Position numbers and translations under genes: made by a program. From NCBI GenBank assembly GCA_011620265.1, contig WOZM01000242.1:16174-80173 (forward strand): a stretch of 64,000 nucleotides of DNA. The letters run 5' to 3'. This DNA is from Paracoccaceae bacterium. GTDB taxonomy: Bacteria > Pseudomonadota > Alphaproteobacteria > Rhodobacterales > Rhodobacteraceae. The notes under the pieces are model-generated. The model saw only the letters and a list, made by a program, of their open reading frames with translations. It was not told where the DNA came from and did not search any database. This document shows positions 1 through 9,272 of this stretch, one piece after another (within the stretch, counting starts at the first letter, position 1; the number at the start of each line of letters is the position of its first letter).

Positions 1-318
1 CTTTCCGGCGGCGAGCGGCGGCGGGTGGAGATCGCGCGCTGCCTCGCGGCGGATCCGAAATACCTCCTGCTCGACGAACCCTTCGCCGGCGTCGATCCGA
101 TCTCGGTCGGCGATATCCGCCATCTGGTGCAGGACCTGAAGGGCCGGGGCATCGGCGTCCTCATCACCGATCACAATGTCCGCGAGACGCTGGAAATCGT
201 CGACCGGGCCTATATCCTGCATGACGGCGTCGTGCTGATGAGCGGCACCGCCGACGAGGTCGTGCGCGATGAGAATGTCCGCCGGGTCTATCTGGGCCAG
301 AACTTCCGCATCCTCTGA
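1..318 (+). CDS. lptB: LPS export ABC transporter ATP-binding protein LptB (5' truncated by window edge)
   Basis: Frame opens at base 1 with [33 protein letters not shown] (ABC signature, Walker B); followed by rpoN-hpf-ptsN, the usual neighbourhood. Confidence 0.95.
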   Translation, partial: LSGGERRRVEIARCLAADPKYLLLDEPFAGVDPISVGDIRHLVQDLKGRGIGVLITDHNVRETLEIVDRAYILHDGVVLMSGTADEVVRDENVRRVYLGQNFRIL

Positions 319-333
319 CGGGGCCCGACCGGA

Positions 334-1626
334 ATGGCGATGAAGTCCGGCATGAGGCTCGTCCAGCAGCAGGGCATCGCGCTGTCGCCGATGATGCGGC
401 AGTCGCTGACGATGCTCAGGATGCCGACCCATGCGCTGGCCGACGAGATCGCGCGCGAGGCCGAGGAAAACCCCTTTCTCGTCGTGGAGCCCCAGGACGG
501 CGCCATGCCGGCCTACGACTACGCGCTGACGACGACGGCGGCGCCCGAGAACCTTCTCGACAACCTCCACCGCCAGATCGCCCTGCAACGGCTCGACCCC
601 GCGACCGAGGCCGCCGCGCTCTACCTGATCGGCGAGTTGCGCGAGGACGGCTACCTCGACGTGCCGCTTGGCGATCTCGCGGGCGAAACCGGTGCCCCCC
701 TCGACGTGCTGGCGGCGGGGCTCATCGCCCTCCAGCGCTGCGAGCCGACGGGGATAGGCGCCCGCAGCCTTGCCGAATGCCTTGAGCTTCAGCTTGCCGA
801 GGCCGGGATCGAACGCGGCATTGCCAGCGCCGCGGCCCGCCACCTCGACGATTTCGCCGCGGAAAACTGGCCGAAGCTTGCCCGCAGCCTCGGCCAGCCG
901 CTCGACATGCTCGAACGGATCGCGACCCTTCTGCGCAGCTTCGGCTCGACCCCGATCCCCTGCGCCTCCGGTCCCGTCGATATCGCTGTGCCGGAGCTCG
1001 TGGTGGAAGAGGGTCCGCCGGGCCAGCTTTCGGTCAAGCTCCTCACCGGCATGCTGCCGCGCCTCTCCGCGATGGCGGTTGCCCGGCGCAGCCTTGAGAC
1101 CGACGAGCAGCGCGCGCTCTTCGACCGGGCGGGGCGCATGTCGGCGGGCCTCGCCGCCCGGCGCGAGACGCTGCTGCGAATCGGCACCTACATCGCCGCG
1201 ACCCAGTCCGCCTTCTTCCTCGGCCATCACGAGACGCTTTTGCCCGTCACCCGCGCCGATGCGGCGGCGGCCCTGGCCATGCATGCCTCGACACTCGGCC
1301 GGGCGCTGGCGGGAAAGGCGCTCCTTGCGGGCAACACGGTCTATCCGCTGTCGCTCTTCTTCTCGCACGCGCTGCCCGGCGCCGATGGCGGCATCTCGCC
1401 GTTCGACATCCAGCGCCGTATTCGCAGCCTGATCGCCGCGGAATCCGCCGACGCGCCGCTCGCCGACGACCGGATATGCGCGGAGCTTCAGAAGGAGGGC
1501 GTTGACATCGCCCGCCGAACTGTCGCCAAATATCGCAAATGCATGCGCATACCCTCATCGTTCGGGCGAAAGCGTCGGAAGGTTTCCGCAACGGACCGGC
1601 TGCAAGTGGCGCGGAGAGGGAAATGA
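334..1626 (+). CDS. rpoN: RNA polymerase sigma-54 factor
   Basis: 430 aa; N-terminal QSLTMLRMPTHALADEIAREAEENPFL and C-terminal RpoN box IARRTVAKYRK. Confidence 0.95.
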   Translation: MAMKSGMRLVQQQGIALSPMMRQSLTMLRMPTHALADEIAREAEENPFLVVEPQDGAMPAYDYALTTTAAPENLLDNLHRQIALQRLDPATEAAALYLIGELREDGYLDVPLGDLAGETGAPLDVLAAGLIALQRCEPTGIGARSLAECLELQLAEAGIERGIASAAARHLDDFAAENWPKLARSLGQPLDMLERIATLLRSFGSTPIPCASGPVDIAVPELVVEEGPPGQLSVKLLTGMLPRLSAMAVARRSLETDEQRALFDRAGRMSAGLAARRETLLRIGTYIAATQSAFFLGHHETLLPVTRADAAAALAMHASTLGRALAGKALLAGNTVYPLSLFFSHALPGADGGISPFDIQRRIRSLIAAESADAPLADDRICAELQKEGVDIARRTVAKYRKCMRIPSSFGRKRRKVSATDRLQVARRGK

Positions 1627-1705
1627 TCAATCCGGATCCGGAAATCCATTGCGCGAAGTCGTTTCGCGCGAGCGCGTATGAGAGCAATCAGCCCCAGGAG
1701 GTGTC

Positions 1706-2281
1706 ATGCTATACAAGATCAGTGGCAAGCAGATCGACGTGGGCGATGCCTTGCAGACCCATGTGAAATCGGAACTCGGCGGGACGGTCGAGAAGTATTC
1801 CCAGCGCCCGACCGACGCCGCCGTGATCTTTTCCCGTGACGCTTACGAGTTCATCTGCGAAGCGACCGTGCACCTTTCCACCGGCCTCACCGCCACCGCG
1901 AAGGGGCAGGCGACCGAGATCTACGCCGCGTTCGAAGCCTGCCGCGAAAAGATGGACAAGCAGCTCCGCCGCTACAAGCGCCGGCTGAAGGACCATCACC
2001 GCGACCGCACCGAACCGGTTGAATTCGCCGGAGCGGGCATGTATGTGCTCGCCGCGAACGGAGGATCGGCGGATTCGGAACCCGAGACGCTGCAACCGAT
2101 GATCATCGCCGAGATGGAGACGAAGATACCGTCCCTGTCGGTTGGCGAGGCGGTGATGCAGATGGAACTCGCCGGGGCACCGCTTCTGGTCTTCCGCAAC
2201 GAAAAGAACGGCGGGGTCAATGTGGTCCACCGCCGGGATGATGGTAACGTCGGCTGGATCGATCCGTCCGCTGGCAAATAG
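1706..2281 (+). CDS. hpf: Long-form ribosome hibernation promoting factor
   Basis: 191 aa with HPF/RaiA N-terminal domain and C-terminal dimerisation domain (VGEAVMQMELAGAPLLVFRNEKNGGVNVVHRRDDGNVGWIDP). Confidence 0.93.
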   Translation: MLYKISGKQIDVGDALQTHVKSELGGTVEKYSQRPTDAAVIFSRDAYEFICEATVHLSTGLTATAKGQATEIYAAFEACREKMDKQLRRYKRRLKDHHRDRTEPVEFAGAGMYVLAANGGSADSEPETLQPMIIAEMETKIPSLSVGEAVMQMELAGAPLLVFRNEKNGGVNVVHRRDDGNVGWIDPSAGK

Positions 2282-2315
2282 GGCGCCGGCAAAGCCGCGC
2301 GGAAAAGTAAGGCAT

Positions 2316-2780
2316 ATGGAACTTGCAAGCCTTCTCAAGCCGGCAGCCGTCCGGGTTCTCGGCCATGCGACCAGCAAGAAGCGGCTCTTTCAGGACCTCG
2401 GTGAGGTCGCGCACTCGGTCTACGGTCTCAACACGTCCGAGACCGTGGATGCGCTGCAGGAACGCGAGAGCCTCGGTCCGACGGGTGTCGGCCACGGGGT
2501 AGCCTTGCCGCATGCCCGTCTCGACGGGCTCGAGCGCGTGGTGGGCGTGTTCATCCGGCTGGAAAAGCCCCTGGACTTCGACGCGGTCGACCGCCAGCCG
2601 GTTGATCTGATCTTCGCGCTCTTCGCGCCGAAGGATTCCGGCGTGGACCACCTGAAGGCGCTGGCGCTCGTCTCGCGCACCATGCGCGATGCCGCGACCT
2701 GCGCCAAGCTCCGCGCCAACAGCGACCCGGCCGCACTCCATGCGGTCCTGACCGAGGCGCGCTCCACCCAGGCGGCCTGA
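2316..2780 (+). CDS. ptsN: PTS IIA-like nitrogen regulatory protein
   Basis: 154 aa from ATG 2316; GVGHGVALPHARLDGLERVVGVFIRL with the EIIA-Ntr active-site histidine. Confidence 0.93.
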   Translation: MELASLLKPAAVRVLGHATSKKRLFQDLGEVAHSVYGLNTSETVDALQERESLGPTGVGHGVALPHARLDGLERVVGVFIRLEKPLDFDAVDRQPVDLIFALFAPKDSGVDHLKALALVSRTMRDAATCAKLRANSDPAALHAVLTEARSTQAA

Positions 2781-2782
2781 GC

Positions 2783-4198
2783 TTATTTCGGCGCCTTCCA
2801 GGCGCCGAACCCGAAGGACATGTAGTCGCGGCGATAGATGTCGCGGACCAGCGCTTCCAGTTCCCGGTCATGGATATCGGCAACCGGAACCGGCGCGGCA
2901 CCGGTTGGTGCGCCGGCAAGGTCCGGCGCCTTGATCCGCGCCGATTTTGCCAGATAGGCCAGATCGGCGGCCAAGGTTTCTTCCCGGCAGAGAAGGTCGG
3001 GCGGGACGAAGCCCGCGAACCCGTTCACGACCGACCATTGCGTGCCCCAGAGCGCGTCCTGACGGAGCCCGGTCTGGCCGGCGAGATTGGCCTTCACGAA
3101 GCCGAGAAACCCGATCAGCGCCGCGCGCCACTCCGCCGCGCCCATCAGCGCGATTCCGTCGTCCGGCGGGATCGGCACGTTGTAGTGGCCGCGCAAGGTC
3201 GCCCGGATATCGGCATGTCCGTCGCCGGTCATCACGGCGGCGAAGGCGTCGTTGGCGCGCGTCAGCGGATGGCGGAGCATGGTGAAGCTCCGGTGTCCGG
3301 GCGCCTTGCGCTTCCACGCCCTGAGCGTCTTCTGGGTGAAGCTCTCCTCGATCCCGCCGTCCCCCAGCCGCGCCAGCCAGTCGCGGATATGGCTGTCGTC
3401 GCAGGGCTGAAGCGGCAGATAGAGAATCGGCGCCCCGCCGGCCGCGACGATGCGCGGCACGCCCGGCCCCCGGCGCGGCTCGAAATTCGGGGTCCGCGCC
3501 AGGTTCGACCAGTCGATCCGTGCCAGCGCCTCTTCCATCTCGGGGAAGTTGCGCACCTTGTCGGCCATCTCCTCGGGGTTCTGGCGGACCAGATCGTCGG
3601 AGATCCGGTCGAGCCGCGCCTCGAAACCGAGGAAACGCAGGAGCCCGTTGATCACCTCGACCCTGAGCGAATCCTCGTAGTCGAGGTAGAAGGCGGTCTG
3701 GCCCGTCACCTGCAGGGCATTCAGAAGCCGCAACTGGAAGGCCTGACGCTCGGCCAGAAACGCCTCGAACTCCGCCGGCTTGAAGGGCGGCTTCCAGACG
3801 ATCCGGTCCCGCACGTCGCTGAGCTGCCAGCGCTTGGTGTTGTAGGCGATCTTGAGGCTGATATAGCAGTCGACCGGATTGCGGGTGAGCACGATCTTGG
3901 CACAGCGCGGATCGTTCAGGATCTCGTCCAGCACCCGCGGCTCGTGATCGAAGAAGAACCGCAGCCCGTTGAACCCCGGCGCCGAGCGGATGCGGGACAG
4001 AAGCTCCGCCGGATCGGCGATCCGTTCCTTCATCGTGATGCCGAGAACCTCGTCCACGTTCGGCCCGCCCATGTGGTCGGGATTGAAGACCTCGCCGTGA
4101 CAGGTCAGCCCCTCGACCTGGCCCAGCGTCGCCTCGAGAAGGTTCGAGCCGGTGCGCATCTCGGCGAAGATCACGAAATAGTCGAAGGGACGGGTCAC
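2783..4198 (-). CDS. Sulfotransferase family protein (Stf0/NodH-like N-terminal half plus second sulfotransferase-like half)
   Basis: 471 aa; N-terminal FVIFAEMRTGSNLLEATL (5'-PSB-like) and VLTRNPVDCYISLKIAYNT (3'-PB-like); second half has FTMLRHPLTRANDAF and ends RDYMSFGFG. Confidence 0.8.
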   Translation of the reverse strand: MTRPFDYFVIFAEMRTGSNLLEATLGQVEGLTCHGEVFNPDHMGGPNVDEVLGITMKERIADPAELLSRIRSAPGFNGLRFFFDHEPRVLDEILNDPRCAKIVLTRNPVDCYISLKIAYNTKRWQLSDVRDRIVWKPPFKPAEFEAFLAERQAFQLRLLNALQVTGQTAFYLDYEDSLRVEVINGLLRFLGFEARLDRISDDLVRQNPEEMADKVRNFPEMEEALARIDWSNLARTPNFEPRRGPGVPRIVAAGGAPILYLPLQPCDDSHIRDWLARLGDGGIEESFTQKTLRAWKRKAPGHRSFTMLRHPLTRANDAFAAVMTGDGHADIRATLRGHYNVPIPPDDGIALMGAAEWRAALIGFLGFVKANLAGQTGLRQDALWGTQWSVVNGFAGFVPPDLLCREETLAADLAYLAKSARIKAPDLAGAPTGAAPVPVADIHDRELEALVRDIYRRDYMSFGFGAWKAPK

Positions 4199-4210
4199 GC
4201 CGGATTTCCC

Positions 4211-5914
4211 CTACCGCACCAGATAGGGCCGGCCGCGATCCTCCGCCGGCGGGCGCGGATCGTCGCCGACGGAGAAATCGCCCATCAGCGTCGGCTGCAT
4301 CCCCTGGTTCTTGAGGTTCTGCAGGAACTGGCCGAACCCGGTCAGGTCCACCATCTTCGGCGCCTCCGCGACCTGGCGGCGCGCGCGCGGGCGAATCTCG
4401 TCGACGATGCCTTGCAGCGATTCCATCGGGTTCTCGATGAACTCCGCCATGGTCCAGATCCGCACCCGCGCCTTCACGTACATCGTCCGCAGGATCGCCA
4501 GATGCTCGGTCTCGATCTTCTGCAGCCGCGCCGCCTCCTTGCGAATGTCCGAGAAGTTCAGGTTGGAGCGCAGGAGCGGCACCGCCCAGGTGCCCGAGAT
4601 GACCGAGATCTGTGCGTTCGGGTCGGTCGCCATGAACCAGTTGCAGGCCTGGTTGTCGCGCGGGCTGAACTGGAAGCACTGACGCTCGCCCCGTGTGTTC
4701 CAGATCAGGTTCGTCAGGAAGGAGCGCGGATTGTAGTCGCGCAAAGTCGCGCTGTCGCAGAGCGCGCCGTTGAAAATCGTCTCTCCACCGGCGAATTCCG
4801 CGCGTCCGGGACCGAAAAGGTGGCCATGCACCCGGCCGCCAACCGACTTCGACAGCCAGATGTCGAAATTCTCGAAAAGGTCGGAAAAGCCGTGAAAGAC
4901 CGAATAGGGCGCGCTGGTCTTGCCGTTCTCGTGGTCTTGCCTGGGATAGCGGCTTTGCATGTAAAGCCCGGCCCGGCCGCGCGTCCGCCGCTCCACCGCC
5001 TTGGCGAAAAGCCGGTCGATCTTGCCGGGATTGGGCTCCGCCCGCGCCGCCTGCTGCGAGGCGGGCGCAAGGAGGGTGCGGTAGAGCCGGTCGGCATGCG
5101 GCCAGATCTTGCGCGCGACGAAGCAGTCCGACCGGCGCAGAAGCTGCAGATGGTCGTCGTAGAACATGTGCGGCTTGCCCTGCACGTCGAACTTCGAGAG
5201 TGTCAGCGACCGGCTTTCGATTTGCGTGGAATAGAGCCTTGCGAGGGTCTGGAAATAGCTCTCGTCGGGGATCCAGACGAGCTTGAAGTAGCGTTCGTGC
5301 AGCTTCCTGTCGGGATCCTCGAGGATCGCCGACAGCGTCTGCCGGGTCAGGCACCACCACTGGCTGCCGAGATGCGGCACGATCCCCCTCGGCATCCGCC
5401 GCTTCACGCCCAGCCGGCGCTGGATCCTGACATAAGCATCGAAGAGCGGCCGCTGCCTGCGCCAGGAAAACGGGAACCGCAGCGTGAAGCGTTCGGAATC
5501 GAAACCGCCGATGGTCCAGCTCACATCCGAGGTGGTGACGCTTTCGATGAAGTCGGTGTTGGGCCGCTCGTCGAGATAGTCGATAAGTTCCTCCACCGGC
5601 CGCAGCGGCAGGCAGGAGCCGGAAGCGAGGAAGACGTGGCGCACGCGCGGATGACCGGCCAGCATCTGCGTCGCCGCCGCCTGGGTCGCCGCCACCAGCG
5701 ACCAGGTGCCCCATTCGCAGGCATAGCGGCGCGAGAAGCTCACGATCTCCAGATCGGCGAGCGCATCGACAAGGCCGTTGTAGTCGGCCGCGCTCACCCG
5801 CCGGTCGACATGGATCACCATCGGGCATCCCGCCTCTGCCCAGAACCGCGCCACCTGCGCGGCCCGGTCAAGCGCGGAATGGCACATCATGATGAAGCCG
5901 AGGGTCGAGGTCAC
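4211..5914 (-). CDS. Core-2/I-branching beta-1,6-N-acetylglucosaminyltransferase-like (GT14) protein with extra C-terminal domain
   Basis: GTG start at 5914; VTSTLGFIMMCHSALDRAAQVARFWAEAGCPMVIHVDRR...FLASGSCLPLRPVEELIDYLDERPNTDFIES is GT14/Branch-like; 4-nt GTGA overlap with upstream gene. Confidence 0.8.
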   Translation of the reverse strand: MTSTLGFIMMCHSALDRAAQVARFWAEAGCPMVIHVDRRVSAADYNGLVDALADLEIVSFSRRYACEWGTWSLVAATQAAATQMLAGHPRVRHVFLASGSCLPLRPVEELIDYLDERPNTDFIESVTTSDVSWTIGGFDSERFTLRFPFSWRRQRPLFDAYVRIQRRLGVKRRMPRGIVPHLGSQWWCLTRQTLSAILEDPDRKLHERYFKLVWIPDESYFQTLARLYSTQIESRSLTLSKFDVQGKPHMFYDDHLQLLRRSDCFVARKIWPHADRLYRTLLAPASQQAARAEPNPGKIDRLFAKAVERRTRGRAGLYMQSRYPRQDHENGKTSAPYSVFHGFSDLFENFDIWLSKSVGGRVHGHLFGPGRAEFAGGETIFNGALCDSATLRDYNPRSFLTNLIWNTRGERQCFQFSPRDNQACNWFMATDPNAQISVISGTWAVPLLRSNLNFSDIRKEAARLQKIETEHLAILRTMYVKARVRIWTMAEFIENPMESLQGIVDEIRPRARRQVAEAPKMVDLTGFGQFLQNLKNQGMQPTLMGDFSVGDDPRPPAEDRGRPYLVR

Positions 5915-6921
5915 GCCCAGTTCCCCTTCGACATCAGCCCGAGGATCTCGAGCTGGCGCCAGTTGATGTATTTCTCCGACCACTTGCACCAGAGGTCGGG
6001 ATCGTCCTTCAGCGTCTCGGCATAGGCGACATATTCGCGGCTGCCGGCGAAATGTTCGTGCCGCTCCAGCTCCTCGGCGACCTTGTCCTTGAGGGTCGAG
6101 AGGAACTTCGCATGCAGAAGGCAGCCGGAGGCCTTCTCTCCCCCCCATTCGTCATAGGTCAGGTTCAGCCCGCACGGTAGCAGCATATGGGTCGAGCTGG
6201 CGAAGCAATAGGACCAGTGCCATTTCACCAGCGGGATCTTGTTGAGCGACGGCGCCTGTTTCGGGGTGTCGGCGAACATCGTCCGCGCCCGGGGGCCGCC
6301 CTGGATCCACAGGTTCCTGAAGGTCGGGTTCCTGGTGATCGTGTAGTTGCCGCTGTCGAAATAGCCCGCGATCTCGAACGGGTTCTTGCCTTCGCGGTAG
6401 GGTTCGGCGTCGACCGGCCCCTTGGGATACATGTCGACGACCATCGCCGGGAAGGCGCGCACCGAATAGGTGTCGAGCCAGTCGGTCAGCGCCCGGATCG
6501 GCCGCGTGTCGCAGAACGGATAGATGAAGAACTCGTCGACATCGACCGCAAGGATCCAGCGCCCCCGACCGTGGCGCATCAAGAGCCAGTTGACCCAGTC
6601 CACCCCGTAGCGCGAGGCCTTGTAGCTCGCCTTCGCCGACCAGAGCGACACGTCCCGCTGCGCCGCGAGATACTCGCGCGATCCGTCGTCCGAGCCGTTG
6701 TCGACCATCAGGAAATGGTTGATGCCGAGATCGCGGTAGTAGCGCATGAAATAGGGCAGGCGGATCCGTTCGTTCCGAAGCACCGCCACGAGGAGGATAT
6801 CGTCCGCGCCAAGGCTCGCTGTCCGGTCGGTGACGGCCGACAGCTCCCGCCGCTTGCGGAACGCCCGGGCCCGAAGACGCTTGCGCCGAAGCCGCAGGCG
6901 GTATCTCTCCCAAAGGCCCAT
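5911..6921 (-). CDS. Glycosyltransferase family 2 / GT92-like
   Basis: ORF from MGLWERYRLRLRRKRL; DILLVAVLRNERIRLPYFMRYYRDLGINHFLMVDNGSDDGSREYL...ILAVDVDEFFIYP (DxD-type). Start position approximate to within 1-2 nt. Confidence 0.85.
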   Translation of the reverse strand: MGLWERYRLRLRRKRLRARAFRKRRELSAVTDRTASLGADDILLVAVLRNERIRLPYFMRYYRDLGINHFLMVDNGSDDGSREYLAAQRDVSLWSAKASYKASRYGVDWVNWLLMRHGRGRWILAVDVDEFFIYPFCDTRPIRALTDWLDTYSVRAFPAMVVDMYPKGPVDAEPYREGKNPFEIAGYFDSGNYTITRNPTFRNLWIQGGPRARTMFADTPKQAPSLNKIPLVKWHWSYCFASSTHMLLPCGLNLTYDEWGGEKASGCLLHAKFLSTLKDKVAEELERHEHFAGSREYVAYAETLKDDPDLWCKWSEKYINWRQLEILGLMSKGNWA

Positions 6922-7141
6922 TCGATCCCTTCGTTTCCGGCCCGCTCGGGACCAGTCCTGTCTGACGCGGTTTAAGACGAGGTTGCGCCGACCCTTCCGG
7001 AACGCGAGTGGACGCGTCCGAAGGGTCAGCTGCCCCGATCCCTCCTGACGCGGCAGGATACAGACCGGCCGGTTGCAGGTAAACCGCTTAGTCGGCCGGG
7101 GCGGGCCAAGGAAAACGCTGCGATTCCGGCGGGTTCCGCTG

Positions 7142-8128
7142 CTATTTCTCGAAGTGGCCCGACTGGTGCCAGCGCCAGGCATCGGCGATCATCGTCGCCA
7201 TGTCCGACCGCGCCGGCCGCCAGCCGAGATCGCGCCGCGCGCGTTCGCTGCCGGAGACGAGGCTCACCGCGTCGCCGGCCCGGCGCTCGCCGAAGATCAC
7301 CGGCACGTCGCGATTGGTCACGACACGTGACTGGTCAATGACCTCGCGGACGGAAAACCCCTGGCCGGTGCCAAGGCAGAAGATGCGGGAGCCTTGCCCC
7401 GCCTCCAGCCATTTCAGCCCGGCGACATGGGCATCGACAAGGTCCGTCACATGGACGTAGTCGCGGATGCAGGTGCCGTCGCGGGTCGGATAATCGGTGC
7501 CGAACACCGTCAGCGCCGGCCGCTTGCCGTCGATCGCGTCGAGCAGCAGCGGGATCAGGTGCGTCTCGGGCCGGTGGAACTCTCCCACCTCGCCCTCGGG
7601 ATCGGCGCCGGCGACGTTGAAGTAGCGGAAGATCACCGCGTTCAGCCCGTGGCTCGCGCCGAAATCGCCGAGCATCTGCTCGATCGCCATCTTGGACTTG
7701 CCATAGGCGTTGAGCGGGCGCTGCGCCGAGTCTTCGTCGAGCACCACACCATCCTGATCGCCATAGGTCGCGCAGGTCGAGGAAAAGACGAGATCCCTGC
7801 ACCCGGCCGCGACCGCGGCCTCGATCAGGTTCAGCGCTCCGAGGACGTTGACCCGCCAGTAGGTGCCCGGATCGCGCATCGCATCGCCAACGAGGCTGAT
7901 CGCGGCGAAATGCATGACCGCGACGGGCTGCCAGCGGGCAAAGACCGCGTCGAGCCGCGCCCGGTCGGCAAGATCGCCTTCCTCGAACGGACCGAACCGG
8001 ACGGCATCGCGCCATCCGGTCGCCAGATTGTCGAAGGTCACGGGAATGTAGCCGGCCGCTTTCAGCGCCTTGCACGCGTGCGAGCCGATATAGCCCGCGC
8101 CGCCCGTCACCAGAACATGTTGGGTCAT
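7142..8128 (-). CDS. galE: UDP-glucose 4-epimerase
   Basis: 328 aa; VTGGAGYIGSHACKALKAAGYIPVTFDNLATG; YGKSKMAIEQML (YxxxK). Confidence 0.95.
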   Translation of the reverse strand: MTQHVLVTGGAGYIGSHACKALKAAGYIPVTFDNLATGWRDAVRFGPFEEGDLADRARLDAVFARWQPVAVMHFAAISLVGDAMRDPGTYWRVNVLGALNLIEAAVAAGCRDLVFSSTCATYGDQDGVVLDEDSAQRPLNAYGKSKMAIEQMLGDFGASHGLNAVIFRYFNVAGADPEGEVGEFHRPETHLIPLLLDAIDGKRPALTVFGTDYPTRDGTCIRDYVHVTDLVDAHVAGLKWLEAGQGSRIFCLGTGQGFSVREVIDQSRVVTNRDVPVIFGERRAGDAVSLVSGSERARRDLGWRPARSDMATMIADAWRWHQSGHFEK

Positions 8129-8134
8129 GCGCCC

Positions 8135-9028
8135 TTACTCGGCCGCCTTCTGCATCGCCGTCATGCTGACGAGGAACTGCTTGAACTCGTCATGCAGCTC
8201 TGCGCGCGCGAGGCCGAAGGCCACGGTCGCCTGCAGGAACCCCGCCTTCGAGCCGCAGTCGAAGCGCTGGCCGCGGAAGCGGTAGCCGTAGACGTTGCCC
8301 GACTTCTTGATCTCTTCGGCGATCGCGTCGGTCAGCTGGATCTCGCCACCCGCACCGGACTTCATCCGGTTGAGGTTCTGCATGATCTTCGGCGTCAGGA
8401 TATAGCGCCCGATCACAGCGAGGTTCGACGGCGCCTCGTCCGCCTTCGGCTTCTCGACCATGCCCTTGACCGAGACAATCGAGCCCATGTCGTCCTTGAT
8501 GTCGAGCACACCGTAGGCCGAGGCCTTCTCGTGCGGGACTTCCATCGCGGCGACCATGTTGCCGCCGACCTCGGCATGGGCTTCGACCATCTGCTGGAGG
8601 CAGGGCTTCTCGGCGGCGATCACGTCGTCGGGCAGGATGACCGCGAACGGCTCGTTGCCGATCAGGCGGCGGGCGCACCAGACCGCATGGCCGAGGCCCA
8701 GCGCCTTGTGCTGGCGGATATAGGCGATGGCGCCCGATTCCATGTTGGTATCCTTGAGCGCCTCCAGCAGGTCTTCCTTGCCGGCCTTGCGCAGGGTCGC
8801 CTCAAGCTCGTGCGCGTGGTCGAAGTAATCCTCGAGCGCGCCCTTGCCGCGTGAGGTCACGAAGATGAATTCCTTGATGCCGGCGGCGCGCGCCTCGTCG
8901 ATCGCGTACTGGATGAGAGGGCGGTCCACCAGCGTCATGATCTCTTTCGGGATCGACTTCGTCGCCGGCAGGAATCGGGTCCCGAGGCCAGCAACCGGGA
9001 ATATCGCCTTCGTCACCTTACGCTTCAT
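8135..9028 (-). CDS. galU: UTP-glucose-1-phosphate uridylyltransferase
   Basis: From MKRKVTKAIFPVAGLGTRFLPATKSIPKEIMTLVDRPLIQYAIDEA. Confidence 0.95.
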   Translation of the reverse strand: MKRKVTKAIFPVAGLGTRFLPATKSIPKEIMTLVDRPLIQYAIDEARAAGIKEFIFVTSRGKGALEDYFDHAHELEATLRKAGKEDLLEALKDTNMESGAIAYIRQHKALGLGHAVWCARRLIGNEPFAVILPDDVIAAEKPCLQQMVEAHAEVGGNMVAAMEVPHEKASAYGVLDIKDDMGSIVSVKGMVEKPKADEAPSNLAVIGRYILTPKIMQNLNRMKSGAGGEIQLTDAIAEEIKKSGNVYGYRFRGQRFDCGSKAGFLQATVAFGLARAELHDEFKQFLVSMTAMQKAAE

Positions 9029-9272
9029 CACATCACCATCCGATTTCGTTCGGCCACCGTCTGCGCGTCTGCCCGTCCAGGCCACAACTTATGCAGCGCC
9101 CTCGACATAGAACAAGCATATGACAAATTAACGGCCTGTTAGGGGAGAAAAATGCCGAAAAATGAATCTGTTTGGCAACGATACGCCCAAGCCCCGACAT
9201 ATTGTAGTCAGGTTTTCCCGTAGCACTCGCGAATCTTCGCTGCCAGAGCGATTAGCGGGCGAGGCGCGCGGA

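Noticed and set aside
1634-1646. TCCGGATCCGGA-type palindrome between rpoN and hpf
   Set aside because: Short GC-rich dyad likely to occur by chance; no other supporting signal.
2870-6025. 1051-aa open frame on + strand, antisense to the sulfotransferase and glycosyltransferase genes
   Set aside because: Arg/Val/Leu/His/Pro-rich, family-less translation typical of GC-skewed antisense frames; the minus-strand ORFs have clear domain motifs.
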